The notes beneath the pieces are model-generated. The model ran no database searches. It was not told the origin of the DNA and worked only from the letters and a program-made list of their open reading frames with translations. Of a DNA stretch of 64,000 nucleotides, positions 27,266 to 42,200 are shown in pieces. The translations under genes and the position numbers were made by a program. The stretch is taken from positions 28,200,501 through 28,264,500 of the forward strand of contig NC_088787.1 of assembly GCF_949628265.1 (NCBI RefSeq), given 5' to 3'. Position 1 is the first letter of the stretch, and every line of letters starts with the position of its first letter. Origin of the DNA: Cloeon dipterum (lineage: Eukaryota > Arthropoda > Insecta > Ephemeroptera > Baetidae).

Positions 27266-30200
27266 ATGGCTGCGCCTTCGAGCAGTGCCCTGAGGACCCT
27301 GTCCCTCGAGTTGAAGAGCTTGCAAGAGGAGCCTGTCGAGGGCTTCAGGGTCAAGCTCGTTAATGACGACCTCTGTACCTGGGAGGTCGCGATCTTCGGA
27401 CCACCTGAAACCCTTTACCAGGGTGGATACTTCAAGGTGAGTGGTCAATTTAGAATTTCAGCTTGGCTCAAAAAATATTTTCTGTTACATTACAGTAGCA
27501 TAATGCCAAAATTTTCATCTAAAATACATACTAGATATCCAACTATTATCGTCTCACACCCCCACGTGGCACGCTAAGGGTTGTTTGTTTATCTAATGCA
27601 CAATAGAAATCGTGGTTCACGATCATACACGTGGTTTGCAAGTTGGATGAAAAAAGTTTCAGCCCTTAGACCCTTATAATTGTGGTTTAATTTCATCCAA
27701 CGAAGATTTGTTATGCATTATGTAGGTTCTATTTCAGCCCTTATTATTTTCGCCAACATCGATTTTTTAACGTCGAAGATGGCATAATAGGGTTCCGCAA
27801 TTTGTAAAGATCTAGAAAGCGCTACAGCCTTGAATCTTACTGTCGTGATTTGCGGTTGAGAGGGTAGAATAAAACGCAGATCATAATATTTTGCATCAAA
27901 TCCTTACAATAATACTTAATTGGTATGACGTAGAAAGGAATGTATCGAAATCTTCTACCGTGTTCCTTAGCAGCTAAAAAGATTATACAACACAAAAGTG
28001 GAGTAAAAATTAGAGCGGTTCAGTTCCAAAAGCTCAACTTAACTGTGGCGACAGTAGTAGTTGTTGTCTGCAGAACTTCTTGCCGTACCTCAAACACATC
28101 AGGTGTTCGATCTTAACTCAAACCCTTGAACCGCTTCAATAGCAACAATAAAAACTCCTATATTTCACGCTTAAAATTGTTTTTGACTGATTTTCCAACG
28201 CGTATATTTGTGGAAATGCGTGAGATTCGGACCACGTCAATCACTGGCAGTCACATTATTCAAATTCCCTCGTGTTGACTGATCAACGTGAGCGCGCCTT
28301 TGTTCGCTGCCCTCCATGCAGGTGACATGCACGCGGAGAGAAAGATGTAAAAATCTCCTCACATCTGCTGGCGGGCTGTGAACCTTGGCCTCGTTTGCTG
28401 CAGCTCGCGCACGGGGTGTTGGACAGACAAGTCGCTGCGTCGACTCGCTCGTTCACGTGGACTGCTGCAGCTTTTCAAAATCGTTTTCTCAACCAACCCG
28501 TCCAACCCTTTACGCCAACTATTTTTAACGCTGATCTGCTGCAGCCAAAAATTAGTTAATCGCACAATGCTGATTTTGCTAATGAAATCGCTCCAAATAA
28601 AGCTGAGAAATCTATTTACGCCAATACTGCTGTAGAGCATTTTATCACCGAAAGAATTGAATAGAATAGTAAAAATTTAATTATATCGCTATGTTTTAAT
28701 CTAGTAAAATTCCTGAGGAAAACTGCGGCAGAGAAAAGGATTTTTTTCAGTAATATTCCTCTGGTAATAAAAGAGACATCCTAGAATTACTAATGATAAT
28801 TGCGCATTTCACCTGATTCAGGCAGTACTGAACTAAATGTTTGGAATTCGGGTTCTTGTCTATTGACTTGCACGTTAGCTGATTCCTTCTCTTATCAAAA
28901 CTAAGTTCTTCTGTCATTTTTCTTATCCTTCTTTTATTAACCAACATTGCATTGGGTTTTGTTGACTTAGACCCCACTTATGAAAAGCTCTAACGAACTT
29001 AGTTAAAATTTAATTTGCTAACAAAGTCCCCTTAAATTTTGCACGACTTCATTTAACATCAGAAATGGTCCATAAATTATCCTGAAATGCTCGCAAAGTA
29101 CCTAATTGGTTTTCCCGCCGAAAGAGCAGAGCATCCAAATGGAAAGTGACTCATGAGAAACTGCCAGGAGTCGAGCAGCTGGCGATGAAAGGTGCTCTGC
29201 CGCCGAAACTGGGCCCCTCGCTGTCTCTGCAGCTCGATCTCGTTATATTGTGGAAATAATCGGCGCCATTTAATGCAGCTCCCTGGTGTTAATTAATGAT
29301 TCAATAGCAGGGCTGTGGAAGAAGTGAAGCGGTTACTATTCCATTTAAGCCTTGGCACGATTCTATATGGTGCCTTTATTGATTACAATATCTGTATTTC
29401 TTTGAGCGCAAGTTTTGGTTCCATTTCCTCATAGAAATGATTAAGTTAGTGCGCAGTTCAATTATCAATTTTACAATAGTTGCGAGTTAAACTATTGAAA
29501 TTGAACTCAAAACGTCAATCAAATATGGTTTTATTTTTTTTTTTACTTTTGAGAGAGGGGAGCCATTGCAAGCAAAGAGTGTGCTAACTAAGTGATGAAT
29601 TCCAACATTTTGGTTGAATAGAGAAATATTGTGTTTGCGCATGTTTCAACACACTCGCACTAGGAAAAAACTCGGGAAACCTATTTTACGTGCTTCGCTG
29701 AAAACCATGGTTGTTGCTTTAGTTGTAAATTGTGCAATTTAAGTGTTACTTGAGTAACTAGCCACCTAAATACGAGCTTTGTACAAACCTCAAAGTTTGG
29801 CGCATGGTTATGCAATCCACTTTTTATTGTTTGCGACGCTTAAGCTCTCGAAGGTGAAATCAGGAAGAATGCTGAGCGCTCTCTTTCGTTTGACGCTCTA
29901 GATTAAAGTTTGCGCTCAAAATGTAAAAAGCTGTAATTAGCGAAGCTTGAAATTAACAAGCATGCAAGTGGGCATTAATTAACTGATCAGTTCTTGATTA
30001 TGAGCCATGGTAACGGAGTAAAGCCTCCTAATTCATGTTGCTGAATTGTGCACTTTCGTTAGTAGTCTGAATTTATCAGTGTTTTGCGAATAACTCGGTA
30101 TTTTCATCAAGTTTATTGATCGGGGGAATAATTTCCTCTTTGAACTGATGGGATATTGGAAGGAATTTTTTTAATAATCATGTTTATTAAAAATACATGT

Positions 30201-33200
30201 GTTTGTCAATTATAAATAATATTCTTATGGTGTAATAGACTGATTGTGTAATGACTATTATTTTTTCGATAAAGAAGGCTGCACGAATTCTACATCTATA
30301 ATAGCAGAGTTATACTTTTTTATAAAATGATCAGATTGTAAAAGTACTACATTTCATTCAGCCGGGTTGTCTGTACAAAATACTAATGATTTCCTATAGG
30401 GAACAGGGAAGGAATAGGAGCTGCTTTGGTCTAACTGAGTTGCAAGGAAAGCAGCTGTGCTGTGTGCTCCGATCAGCTGCTTGCAGATTGTGTAAAACCC
30501 ACTTAGCAGCCACTTGATATGCATTACATCACCACCTACGGATGCAACCAAACCTTGTGTGTTGATCGCGCATCTGCCGTGCGGAATCTCATCTTGTCGC
30601 ATAAACCGCATCGACCTGCTTCCTCCCTCGCCCATCATTATCCCACCGTACGATTTCATGCGAATATTATGTGCTACGGCTTGAAAGAATCCCGGTTTTT
30701 GAACTTGAGCGGCTTCTGGATGGATGGATGGATGCGTGCGCCACAAACTCTTTCCGTTTCCTGCGCGGTTTGTTTTTCATAATTGTGGGAGAGTGTATTG
30801 TGATATTTGCACCTGATGCATAAACAGGTGGAGCACGCAATGTGTATTCCTGTATTTTCAGCCGCGATTTCCGCCGTGGGCACCTCGCAGTCTCATTTAC
30901 AGTTGCAGCGGCGCTTCATTTTTATCACCGCCATTTAAATACCCTCTCGCAATCACTTTTAAATCTGCTCTCGAGTCAAAAACACAGAAATGAACATAGT
31001 GATTTTGTTAAGTCAATTCTGCATTTTACCAAATCTGATTAAGAGTTAATTTCAACAGTTTCGGCGTTCCTAATCGCGCATAAAAAATGCAGTTAAATGT
31101 GGTGCCTACGTAAAAGAGTTTTATTAATATCGAATAGAATAGTGAATGTATATCGTTAATCTCATCATTTGATAACGAACGGGTCTAAAACTTGCAAGAA
31201 AAAGTGCTCTTGTTATTCTAGTTTCAAGAACACGCAAGTGGCGGCTAAGAAAGGAAATGAAAGTTCCATAACACTCCAATGCTGCGGCTTTTTGGAGCCA
31301 GCAGAGAGTGACCTTTAAAGGCGGTCGAACGTAAATATGAAAAAGCAGCTTGTTCTCATCCTTGTGCGGAGAAAAAGCTATACTATTTCGGGCTGCGGGG
31401 ACGAGTTTGAGGACCTTACGTAATGAACGTGGGTGGCCCGAATGAATCGATTTTGGAGTGAAATCAGCTGTTGCGGAACGCAAACGGAGAAACAACCGTC
31501 ATAAATTCACTTTCCCTTCAATGAGACGGCTTTAAAATGGTGAACGCTATCAGCGCTTATCTTTTACTTTTTTCGAGTGCTGGCGGAAAGATTGTTCCTA
31601 AATGTACCGATAATCGTCAGTGCGTTTGCTAAGGCACCGGTTTTATCACGTTTGGCGCCGCAGAGTTAAACATTCTCTGTGTTTTTACTTGATTAGGAGA
31701 GCAAACTAACTGAAGCGTTGTTACGATGAAAGTTCTTAAAAACATCAGCGAGCACAATGCTTCCTATCAGTAAAAGTATCTGTGTGTAATTGCTTTGAAG
31801 GCCTATATGACGTGTATCCTTTACAAATTAACACAATCATTTGCATCAGCACAGTTTCACAGCGTTTTTTTCTACCAATCCGTTATTTTTTTTTATAAAC
31901 AAAATCAATAATTAAATTTCTATAGACAAAGCTGTTTCATCAGAGTTTCGTGAACACCAAAAGAAGCAAGTTTCTGCAACAAGCAGTCCAAATCCGTTAC
32001 TGTCGCATTCATTGGCTCTCGGTGGGGCTGACTGAGCAATTGTGTCGGTCGGAAAGCATTCTTTGTCCAACGGAGGCAAATTGCGCAAAGACCCTCACCT
32101 GCTGGCTGCACAATCGAGTGAGTGAAGAAAACACACGCGTAATTGGCAAATAAAGAGCAATCGAAGCCCGCACGATAGTGAGCAGAGCGAGCTGCACGGT
32201 TGTGGCGGGCGAAGGGCACGATCGATTCATTGGACGTGCCAAGGTTGGCCGGAAGCTGACCTGCCAGGGCCTTCCTTGCCTTCCCAGCCGCGGCTACCGT
32301 TCATTTCTCGCCAGCCTGGCAGCCGCACCGCGCCACTCTGGTGTCGGTAGCAAGACCCTTAATTCGCTCTCGCGCCGCCTTTTCACGCGCGTGAACCTCG
32401 ACCAAGGCTATGACTTTGGACTGCCATATATGGCCGCCTAAATCTGAGCATGTGGTCTGCTCAGGGTGATGTGCGAAACTGAATACTGTGAATGCTATTG
32501 GGTTTGGAAAACAGTTTTCCTGAAATGGATGTAAACACTAGCTGTCAATCAGGCTTGTTTTCTTCTGAACAAATATCATGAAGCTACATGGAAACACGAA
32601 TTATCTTTAAAATTTATCAAACACTTCCTCTGAAACCTTTAGTAGCAGACAGTGCGTTAGGACTTGAACATTTTATTTGAAAACATAAACAGATTTAATG
32701 GCTTAGCCTTTGATATGACCCAAACGGAATATTGATTACGCTGATACAGAGCATTGCACAATGAAGATGGCAAGCAGCAATGAAAATAATTATGCTTATA
32801 ATTATTGTGCAAAGATAATTTTTCGATCATTAGTATTTTTTCATGTTCGCATATATTTTCTAACACTGCACAGCGCAAAGTCGAATGAATCATGAGAATG
32901 CTTTGAAATAATGTGAGAAAAACAACTTTGTTGAGTATTAAAAATCGCACACCGGTTTTTTCACACTTGAAGTTCAGTTAAGCGTGACCAGTCGGCGACA
33001 TTTTGCACACTCTATGCGATTCTTTAGACGTGTTGCTGATCAACTCCAGATACGAGTAAGTCAGATAAATGTAATCGCTGAATTATGGCGACGACCGCAG
33101 AAAACCTTTTACATTGTGTACGTTTAACACACAAGGCATGTGCAGATATTTTTACATTCAATTGTGAAACACGCGATCTGCCTGCCGGCAGTACGATCAC

Positions 33201-36200
33201 TCTTAAGCTGTCGTTAACAATAAACACATTACGTTACGCTTAAGGTCATACATAATTTACATTAAATAATACCACTTTTCATCGCTAACCATGATCGACA
33301 GTGGGAAAATGATGAATTCAATGCGCCTTTGCACGCTCGCAGCTCATGACCTCAGGGGCCTTGACGACGCTTGATTTCCCTGATTTCTAGATTCCACGCA
33401 ATAGCTCGGCCACAGTTCTCTTTGAGTTAAGCATAAAGAGGTTTTTGAACCAACGTAGCAACGCAATTGCGTTGAATTAGACAATTTTGGAACCGAGAGC
33501 AAAAACTTTAAAAATATTAAGTTGGTTTGGAAATCTGATTTTGAATTGTACGGAGGATAGGTTTAATGGTCGTCGATTGATTCTCATGAAATTTCATTCG
33601 ATATTATTTGGCATACAACGAAGTTTGATTTCAACACTGCTTAAAGTATTTATTGTAAATTCGTTTTCTTGTTCCAGGCCCAAATGCGCTTTCCACAAGA
33701 CTACCCTTACTCGCCACCCAGCATTAGATTTCTAACCAAAGTTTGGCATCCAAACGTGTACGAGGTAAGCGCGCCGTCGGCTCTCCTTGCTGACAACCAA
33801 CCTTCTTCCTTCACTCAATATTTTTCCATCCCGACGCGGCCATAGAGCAGGGCTTACATAAACGCCGGCGTAGCTCTGACGGCTCTGCTGGAGGATTCCT
33901 TGGAAATGCCTTTATGCAAGTCGTGACTTCGTTGCTTCGGCTTCTTCTTCTCGCGCACCATTATAGGCGTCTAACCCGAAATCTTATACAATGATTTGTC
34001 GCGTTATTCCAGCTAAGCATGGCGCGATGAAATTGAGCCGCCTGCAGCTGAAAAGCAAATCTTGCGCGTCTCGCATAATTTACACCTCCTGCTATGCTTT
34101 TTCAACCCGGCGTGGGGGAGAATTTTGATCAGCGGCTCTCATTCCCTCGGTTTATACACCCTTAGCTCGTCTCGCCAACCGAGGACAAAATGAGTTAGAA
34201 TGGTAATTCTGGTTCCCATCCCCAGCACAGCAGCTGTAGGTGCGAACGGGGAGTTGTTTGCTGCTTGACTGTGGCGATATAGATGTTTTTTACTCGACCC
34301 ATGATCTAACTTTCGGAAAAATTCAGATTATCAGATTCATTATTCATATTTAAGGATTTGTACATATTTAGAAAAAAAAACCTTGTGCAATATATGAATG
34401 AATTTATTATTAAACGCATATATGCGTGCGACACTAATCCCATACAATCAATTCTTACAAGTCTTTGCTGCTGTTCTTAAACTAATTCTTTTTACTACAC
34501 ATTTCAAAATATGATATTTTTCACACAAAATCTACATTTACAAATCTCCAGAGGTTCATAATGGTGCAATATATGGTAATAATTGTGCAATGTATGGCAG
34601 ACATTTATTCAATGGAAGTGATGGAAGGCTTGATTGATATTTTATCACCTCTTTTATGTTGCCCACCCACCATAAATCATCAAATTGACATAATATGAGA
34701 GCTGCTGCTACCCACACTTCTTAGAAATATCCAAGGAAACCCGTGATAATTGTGCAGTAAACGAATTATTTGCGATCGAGTTGGCACGAAACTTAAGTAG
34801 TTGCTGCTACTTAATTATGCATTGAGTCCCACCAGGAGCGCGATATTGACTGTGCTCGGCTTTTGGCCAATCGCCAATTTTTGGTGCACAAAACAAGGTC
34901 AGCTGAATACGCTCTAAAGCGCTGATATAAAACAGATAAGTTTAAAAAATTATTGATGTAAAATTTTAGCATCTCATTAGTTCTTCTACCACGTCGCATA
35001 CGTAAATCACCAGTGAGTGATACGTTCATATCAAGACTAATGGTGCGTAGCTCTGATTTTTAAAGGCTTTTTGCGCGGTGGGTGCACGAAAACTGTGTCG
35101 AGTGGTGCGTAAAATGGCGCACAAGAAGTTGTGAAGAGGTCATTTGGACGCTGCCGCACTTATTACGTACAGCTCATGTTCTGCTGCGTATGTGCTGCTG
35201 GCTTAAGATGTGCACACAAAGATGCTGACTGGGTGCACGCTTGTAGCGACAAGAAACTGAAATCACAAGAAAGAAACGCAAAGTAGAGCCGCCAACCCCG
35301 CTGCTGCTGCCACGAAATCGATCCAATAACAAAAAAACGGCACTAAAACGCAGTTCTTGCATTTGGCCACAGTGCTAGAGTGTAAAATTGTCTGCTGTTC
35401 GTCGGCTGGAAATTAAGACTGCCAAATTGCATAGTAATTTTGTTCTGAACTTTATTAGTATGAAAATTTGCCTTGTGTATTGAAATTTAGGATTCGTTGG
35501 AATAAATCTGAAAATGGCAATTTATGTTAAAATTATTTGTTAATATATGATGTGTTGCTAAATAAGTATTTATTACAAAATAAAAAAGTTATCTATGTTT
35601 CGTTGCAACCGTCGCCATTATCTTTTCATTTGCTGTCAGCTAACAGTGAAACGGGATTATAAGATAGTGAAACTTACATTCATGTTGAGAACTTTAAAAA
35701 TCCCCAATTTCTGCGTCTACCATGCCGTAAACGTTGGCCGCAATTTCCTCCCCATCAACACATCATAAAGCGGGCAGCCAGCGAATTTCAAAACACGCAC
35801 TTCCCTTTGACGCTCGCAGTGGCTCACGCTGTTTTGCCTTTTCATCACCCGTTGATGAGTCAATCAAATTTCTAAACAAACCCTGTTCGCGTGGGCAGGT
35901 TCCTAAGGGACTAGATGAGATGAACCAAGCTGCGAACGTGGAAACCAGCAGGAGCGCTCAAGGACAAATTGGAAACGAGTTTGATGAACTCCATTAATGA
36001 GCACAATTGTAATTCGATGTCACAAGCCACTGCTTTTTTGCGTGTTTTAGTTTAGTTGGCTCGCGCTATGGGAAATGACGAGCGGGATTTCAAGCGCAAG
36101 TGAGGAGGAAAAAAAGATGGTCTTTATTTTCATCACGGCACGCGGAACCAGCAGCATCGTCAGCAAAAAAGCGGCACGCGAATTGTTCGTGCAAACAATT

Positions 36201-39200
36201 CTCTTCTATGTCCTTCAACAGAATTGTTACTTGAAAGAGAAGCTAGTGCTCGTTAGTTTTATATGTTTTAGTTTCTAATAGTTGCTAATTTTGCATCGTT
36301 TCCGCCGTTTCTTATATACACAATAAGGCACGTTTCTTGTCCAGAATAACGTCCTTTTTGGTTATATCAAATTTAACGAAGCTAATAAATTACACAGTAA
36401 GGCACGTTTTTTGTCCACAATATCGTCCTTTTTGGTTATATCAAATTTAACGAAGCTTATTTTTAACCAAGTTAGGGGCAATTCACGGTAAAATGATAAA
36501 CTGACTTTGACCCCGATTCAGAAGCACGCAGAGCTCATGCTGATTTGTAATTTTTAATAACTTCTATATCGCACTTACAAAACGTACCTCACCTATTATC
36601 GAGCGTCAAGGGCACTGATGAAAGATCCATTGATTTTTTCCATGGTAGATTACAATGTCAGCTAAGCGTGAAAGTTTCAAACAACTTAACAGACTATTTT
36701 CCAATATCACGAATAATGCTTGTTGCTACAGAATTGAATCTGTGGAGCTGGCAGGATTGCAAGATAAGAGTTTTGCGCCGCTGGGGCGAACCGGGTCGAC
36801 GAACTGCGCTTGCCGCGTGTAACCGTGACCAGTCACCGAGTTTTATTGCACTTTCGTATCACCAACGGCCGTGTAATAATCGCCATACATAGAGAAGAAG
36901 CATCTCCTCCGCTCCTTAAATTCACTCCAATATTTTACAAAGGAGAGAGACTTTAGAGGTTGTTCGTGATTCTCAAAACAGCCCTTTCGTATTGCAGACT
37001 AACAGCGATTTTCAGGATTTGCGTCATGAGAGATAAGCTACGATGCTATCGTAAATCGTAGATAAAACATACGCAGACAGTAGACATTTTTATAGGGATT
37101 AATCTCGGTTAGCCTTTGGTAATTAGAATTCGATGTTTTAGTAATTATTTTCCACTACAAAGCCAATCATGCTGGTGTGCTTTTTAAGACACAATGTAAA
37201 AAATGGTAAAATGGTATTACCTAAATTATTTGCTTTCCAGGTATGACGTTGGATTTAACGAAATTTATATACTAAAGTACGAAAATTATACTACATTTTT
37301 CCTCCAACGATATACCCAGAATGCATTACAAATCAGCGTAATTCTCACTAAAACGCGTCCTTCAAATTTTATTCAATTTTTTATATTATAATTCCTTATA
37401 ATTAATTATTAATGCAAAGGCATAAATTTCAAATGAGTTTTTTCTATATCTTTCATGAATAGATAATTTTGCAAAAAAGATTTTTCGCACCCATTTAGTC
37501 CTAGCACATTTTGCTTAAGTATGTGGCCATTGGGGTCCAGGGTCCAGTCCTTGAGAAGCACTGCCTCTCTGCCTCCTTTATTCCCTGCAAGAGTGGGTCG
37601 ATTAAATATTTACAGCGAATGAAAAGACGTCTATTTCTGCCCGTATGGTTCCTTTTTCTGACACGCCCACGCCTGTCTCATTACTTTCTGCGCTTGATGA
37701 ATTGAGCGTTCCCTGATGAAGTATAGCCGAGATGTCACTGCGTAGCTCCTTCTGCGCTGTTTTGCCCTCAATTTGTTGAAGAATTGCAAATAATGTTGCT
37801 TGTCTCGTATACTGCAACGGATTGTGTTGCATTTTTTCCCGAGCTGACAAAGGAAAGCCCCATTTTGCATAAACATTGTTATTAAAAATTTTGTATGGTA
37901 AGATGCAGGTTAGATGAGTGTTATTCAAAGAACTTTATTACCTACCAATCCAATTTTTTGGAAAGATAAGTGCTAGAGGGCAGACCCCTAAGTCCAGCTA
38001 AACGAAAAGAAATTTTTGCATAGGTTCCGTGGGTGATATAGTCCGTCTGGCAGAAGCAGCTTCATTTTTTCCTCTTCCGTCGCTCGCCGCCGCCTTAGAG
38101 TCGTGGTTCAACGCTCTCTGCGGCAAAAAGCCACGCAATAAGCAGCGGGACCTGTTATGAGCGAGGAAGGATCGTGATCTCTATGAATTGAAAGTTGGAA
38201 AGCGAACCGAAAACTCTCTGGCTAGCATGGAGAATGAGGCAGGAACTAGGATTCTTATCTAATATGAAGTGGGGCAATGCATGCAATGCACTGTGGGCTA
38301 TGGCAGCTTAAATTTCAAGTAGTCGAAATTAGAAACATGGTCACTTTCACGTATCCAAAATAAAATATATTGTGGTTGAATGGCTTCAAAACTAATTTGA
38401 TCCCAAGTGCTTTGGAACATCTTCTGCAGCTTTCAAAACCGCGCATGAATTTCAATTTCCATGCCGCTTTCGCTTGTTCAATGAGAATATGCGTACAGGA
38501 AGAGAAATCCCAAGCACATGTGAGTTTACATATTTCTGCTCAGTAATTTGAAAAAGTGGCAACATTCGTAATGCCTGTGAACGCGTAAACAAACAAACAA
38601 CCAGGCGCGAGCATAATTGGAATAATGCGATTACTATGCTTGGTGTGAGGCTTTACTTGCATCTCGCAGATCCAGTTTTCCCAGCACCTTTAGCCCGAGA
38701 AGTCAGTCAAGAGGGCGAACGCGAAGAAAATACAAGTAGTGGTAGAAAAGTGTCACTCAAAGGCTGTAGCAGCTGCTCGTTTTTTCCAGTGGTTTGCCTT
38801 CGCTTCTCCTCGCTCTGGACCGGCAATAATTAAATTACTGTAGAGACACGGACAGATGAACTTCAGCAGGATCGTGACTCGGCTCCGATAGAAGAAAGCC
38901 GCTTGCTTTGTTAATGCGTGGTTGATTGACTTTCTGCGTCTGCCTTGAATGCTAATGAATGCCGACCATGTAAATTAGTAGATCGTCAGCATAATAGCAA
39001 ATGACAATCTCGATTCTTCGGCATTTGACGATATTGAAATTTTTATCCACTAAAAGTATCGGACTGCACATAGTAAATATTTAATTCCATATTATAAAAG
39101 GATTTTTGTATGGAAATTAGGATGGAAGTGCATTTCTCTAACGGGGAAGAATCGATCAAAAGGATATTTAATTACCTTGAACCTTTTGATCCTATCCCTT

Positions 39201-42200
39201 TTCCGCATCCATGCGTCGCAATGACTATATATAGTATAAAAGCCCTCCACCTCAACCGGCTTCTCTCTTAAACATATACAGCAAGACTTTGAACTTTTTA
39301 TCCCCTCGCCCCCCTCGCACATAAACGAGCATGAAATCGATCATCCTTTTTTTAAGAGGTCAGCCTTCCCTATGACACGAGCATCGAGTAAATCCTTACG
39401 CGGATTTTCCTTTTCAAAGTTGGAGCTGAAGGGATGCTGCCCTCAAGATTTCGAACATCTGCCCAAGGGCGATCAGAACCCGTCTGATATTTATATCTTC
39501 TACTCGCACAACCTGATCGGCTGTAAAAATCCGTCTGTCATTTATTCAAATTATTTTGTGTCACGTGAAAATTAAACAACATTAACATACAACGCGAGCA
39601 TCAGGGTTTAAATATATTTATGCGACGCAGGAATTCTTGGACATTTTTCTGCATGCGATGTATTGCGGTGCACGCAATGAGATAAATTCCATCCAATTTG
39701 CCTAATTTTGAGTAATGAGCAAGACCCCTTTCCTCCTCCAGAGGAATTTGGGGAGGGGGGAATGAGATGAGCCTTTGCCGTGTACTGTTTTGAATAAATA
39801 TGATAAATATATTTTTACAGAGGGCGAGACCTAAAAGGAACATGTAACAAAGTTAAAAAATAACTTAAAAGGCAAGTGCAATGTGAATGTTCGTGCACAC
39901 TGGCGTTCGTGTTGAATTTTTAAATAATTCGGTTGCAGGTTATTCTGCAATCACAGCAAATAACACGTTTCACTGAACAACGCTGGCGAAAAGTTTCCTC
40001 TGCTATTCCTTGATTCCGTCGTGACTTTAGATGGCAACTTGCATACGTTTCTGTGCAACGCACACACTTGTCTCTAATCATAAGATTTTATCAGTAAAGA
40101 AGAGTTAGTTTTCTTGCGTAATATTTACTGCCAAACCATCTCATAAGTCCTGAGTTAGTGTAAAAAGATGACTTGGAAGCATGATTGGTTGACGTTGAAC
40201 TTTTAAATGTGGCTGAAAGTTGTTTCCCTCACTTCGTAATACCTTTTGTCAACTGGAAATCCACAATTCTGTTTTAACACCTGATCAGCACCGGTTTTTT
40301 ATCTATGGAAATAATCAAATGTTAATGCAGCATTCCCTTTGCATTCCAAGTATAACAGTTTAAAGGCAACGTTGCAATATTAAAATTAAGTGTACAATTT
40401 CGTTTTATGTGCGCACCAGGCGAAAGTGAAGTAGAAATCGTACAGAGCGCTTCACCAGCTCGAAATCACTGCAACGCTGCTTTGATATTGCTCTCCTATT
40501 GCTAATTTCCTCTCTCATTTCCCGGCTGTGAGTGTCAGGTACGCTTGCCAAGAAAGGGTCGTCGCACGAATGACCCGCTGACTACCGCGAAAATTCGCAA
40601 GCACAACGCTAACAAACGCGCCGCAATTTACAGCTCAACACCAGAGCTATATCCTTTAGCCAAAATTTCACGGTGTGCTGTGCTTAGTCAGTGTTAAAAG
40701 TCTGTATTTCTGGCACGGATTTCACGAGTGTCGTTCATTTTTAGCACATTTTTTCCTAATCAAGTCTCACCACTTTTAATTGGACCATGGTGGAATTGAA
40801 ATCAACCTCTTTACGAGTCTGCTCAAACTAACAGAAAGCATACCGTCTGATTATGAATAAGGATGAGATCTACTTTCGCTTTAAATCAATGCCTTTTCGG
40901 AGTGTTTCACAGCAATTTTTATATATTTAGAATATAGGAATTCCATTTCATTAATGCTATAAATAAATTATATGAAGTGTTCATTTGCGTGTTAAAGTCC
41001 CTAAAGAGCCACTATTGTAGTTTACTTGATTCCCGCATGTAGCCATTTTTAATATATCAAATAGCCCATTAAACTTAAATATTATTTAGCCATTTGTTGG
41101 AGAAGTTTAATCAAAAACTATGGAATTGTCGGAGATAAGCGTCAAGAGCTCAACGTTGTTATCAGGACCGTTTCACTAATCCTTATTTGCGCACAATAAT
41201 TTTTATTTTTCCTGGTTGCAACTGGCATAACCCGCAGCGAACGTAAAATATGTCAAGTTGGTAAGCCACTATCACATTTTCACAACCTGGCGTGTCAACT
41301 TAAAATGTGTCCTGCATTCGGGTCCGAGCGGAACAAATAACACACAGGCTCAAGTCGGTCAGCTATCGGGCCTTTCGCTCGCACGTCGTTCTCGCGACCT
41401 TGGCCAACCAGAAGTGTTATTTGTCGTTAATGTCTGCGTTGCTAAATTTACCCAAAAATTAAACCCCTTATCAGCGAGTGCAGGCTTGCGTGCTGGCCAC
41501 CCCGCACGCGTCGATCTATATGGAAATATTTGACGTTGGGCAACGTGCATTAATTCGAAAGAAAGGGCTTTGCATTGCTTGAGGGCCGTGACCTGATGCA
41601 GGCGCAGCAGATGATTCTCTTTTTCACAGCTTCAGCACTTCCTGCCTTGTGCAGTGCTGCTTTTGTTTGTTGTTTGTTTATTTGCTGACGCGGCATTAGC
41701 TATTCTCATTTTACCCCTTCCGACGACGAAGCTTTTAAAAGGTGTATCAATGGCCAAAGCGGGGGACACGTGATTTGGCAAGCGGCTATTTTCGGAGCCA
41801 AGACCAACGGCAAGTAGCGCAAATTCTTTCTACGCGTCGCGCACCAGCCTAATTCATCGTCTCTTTAAAGTCAAAACACAGCCGCATGAACTCTCTGAAC
41901 CCACAAAATGGTCATTTCATCCGTGGGAAATGCTTAATTAAGGAAACTTAATTCGAATGCTTGTCTGGATAAGTTTTTAATGACACAATTAGTCAGAGGA
42001 TCTTTCATTATTATAATGATTCCGTCGGGAGTTTATTTAATGTCAAAAGCAAGCACAATCTAAAGAAAGGTCCTTCAACACACATCGCAGCTAAGATAAA
42101 ATATCTAACCAAAGGCCAATTGCCTATAGCTGCCGCCTCTATACGATTCCAGACTGTTCAGTCTCTCACGAATACAAGCATAAAAAAAGATAAAAATAAT

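Larger units (their letters stand above)
27437..33677 (+). other. CDC34 intron 1
   Basis: A 6.2-kb intron with a consensus donor (AAG then GTGAGT) and acceptor (TTCCAG). It contains the foldback at 27.6 kb, the GGAT run and several moderate-GC patches (28.3-28.5, 29.1-29.3, 32.2-32.45 kb) that may be regulatory. No exon of another gene is recognised on either strand. Confidence 0.6.

Noticed and set aside
28014..28135. AGCGGTTCA / TGAACCGCT inverted words in CDC34 intron 1
   Set aside because: Only 9-10 bp match over a 100-bp gap; likely chance.
30354..30746. 130-codon minus-strand ORF in CDC34 intron 1
   Set aside because: Overlaps a GGAT repeat, has no protein-family character and is not splice-supported.
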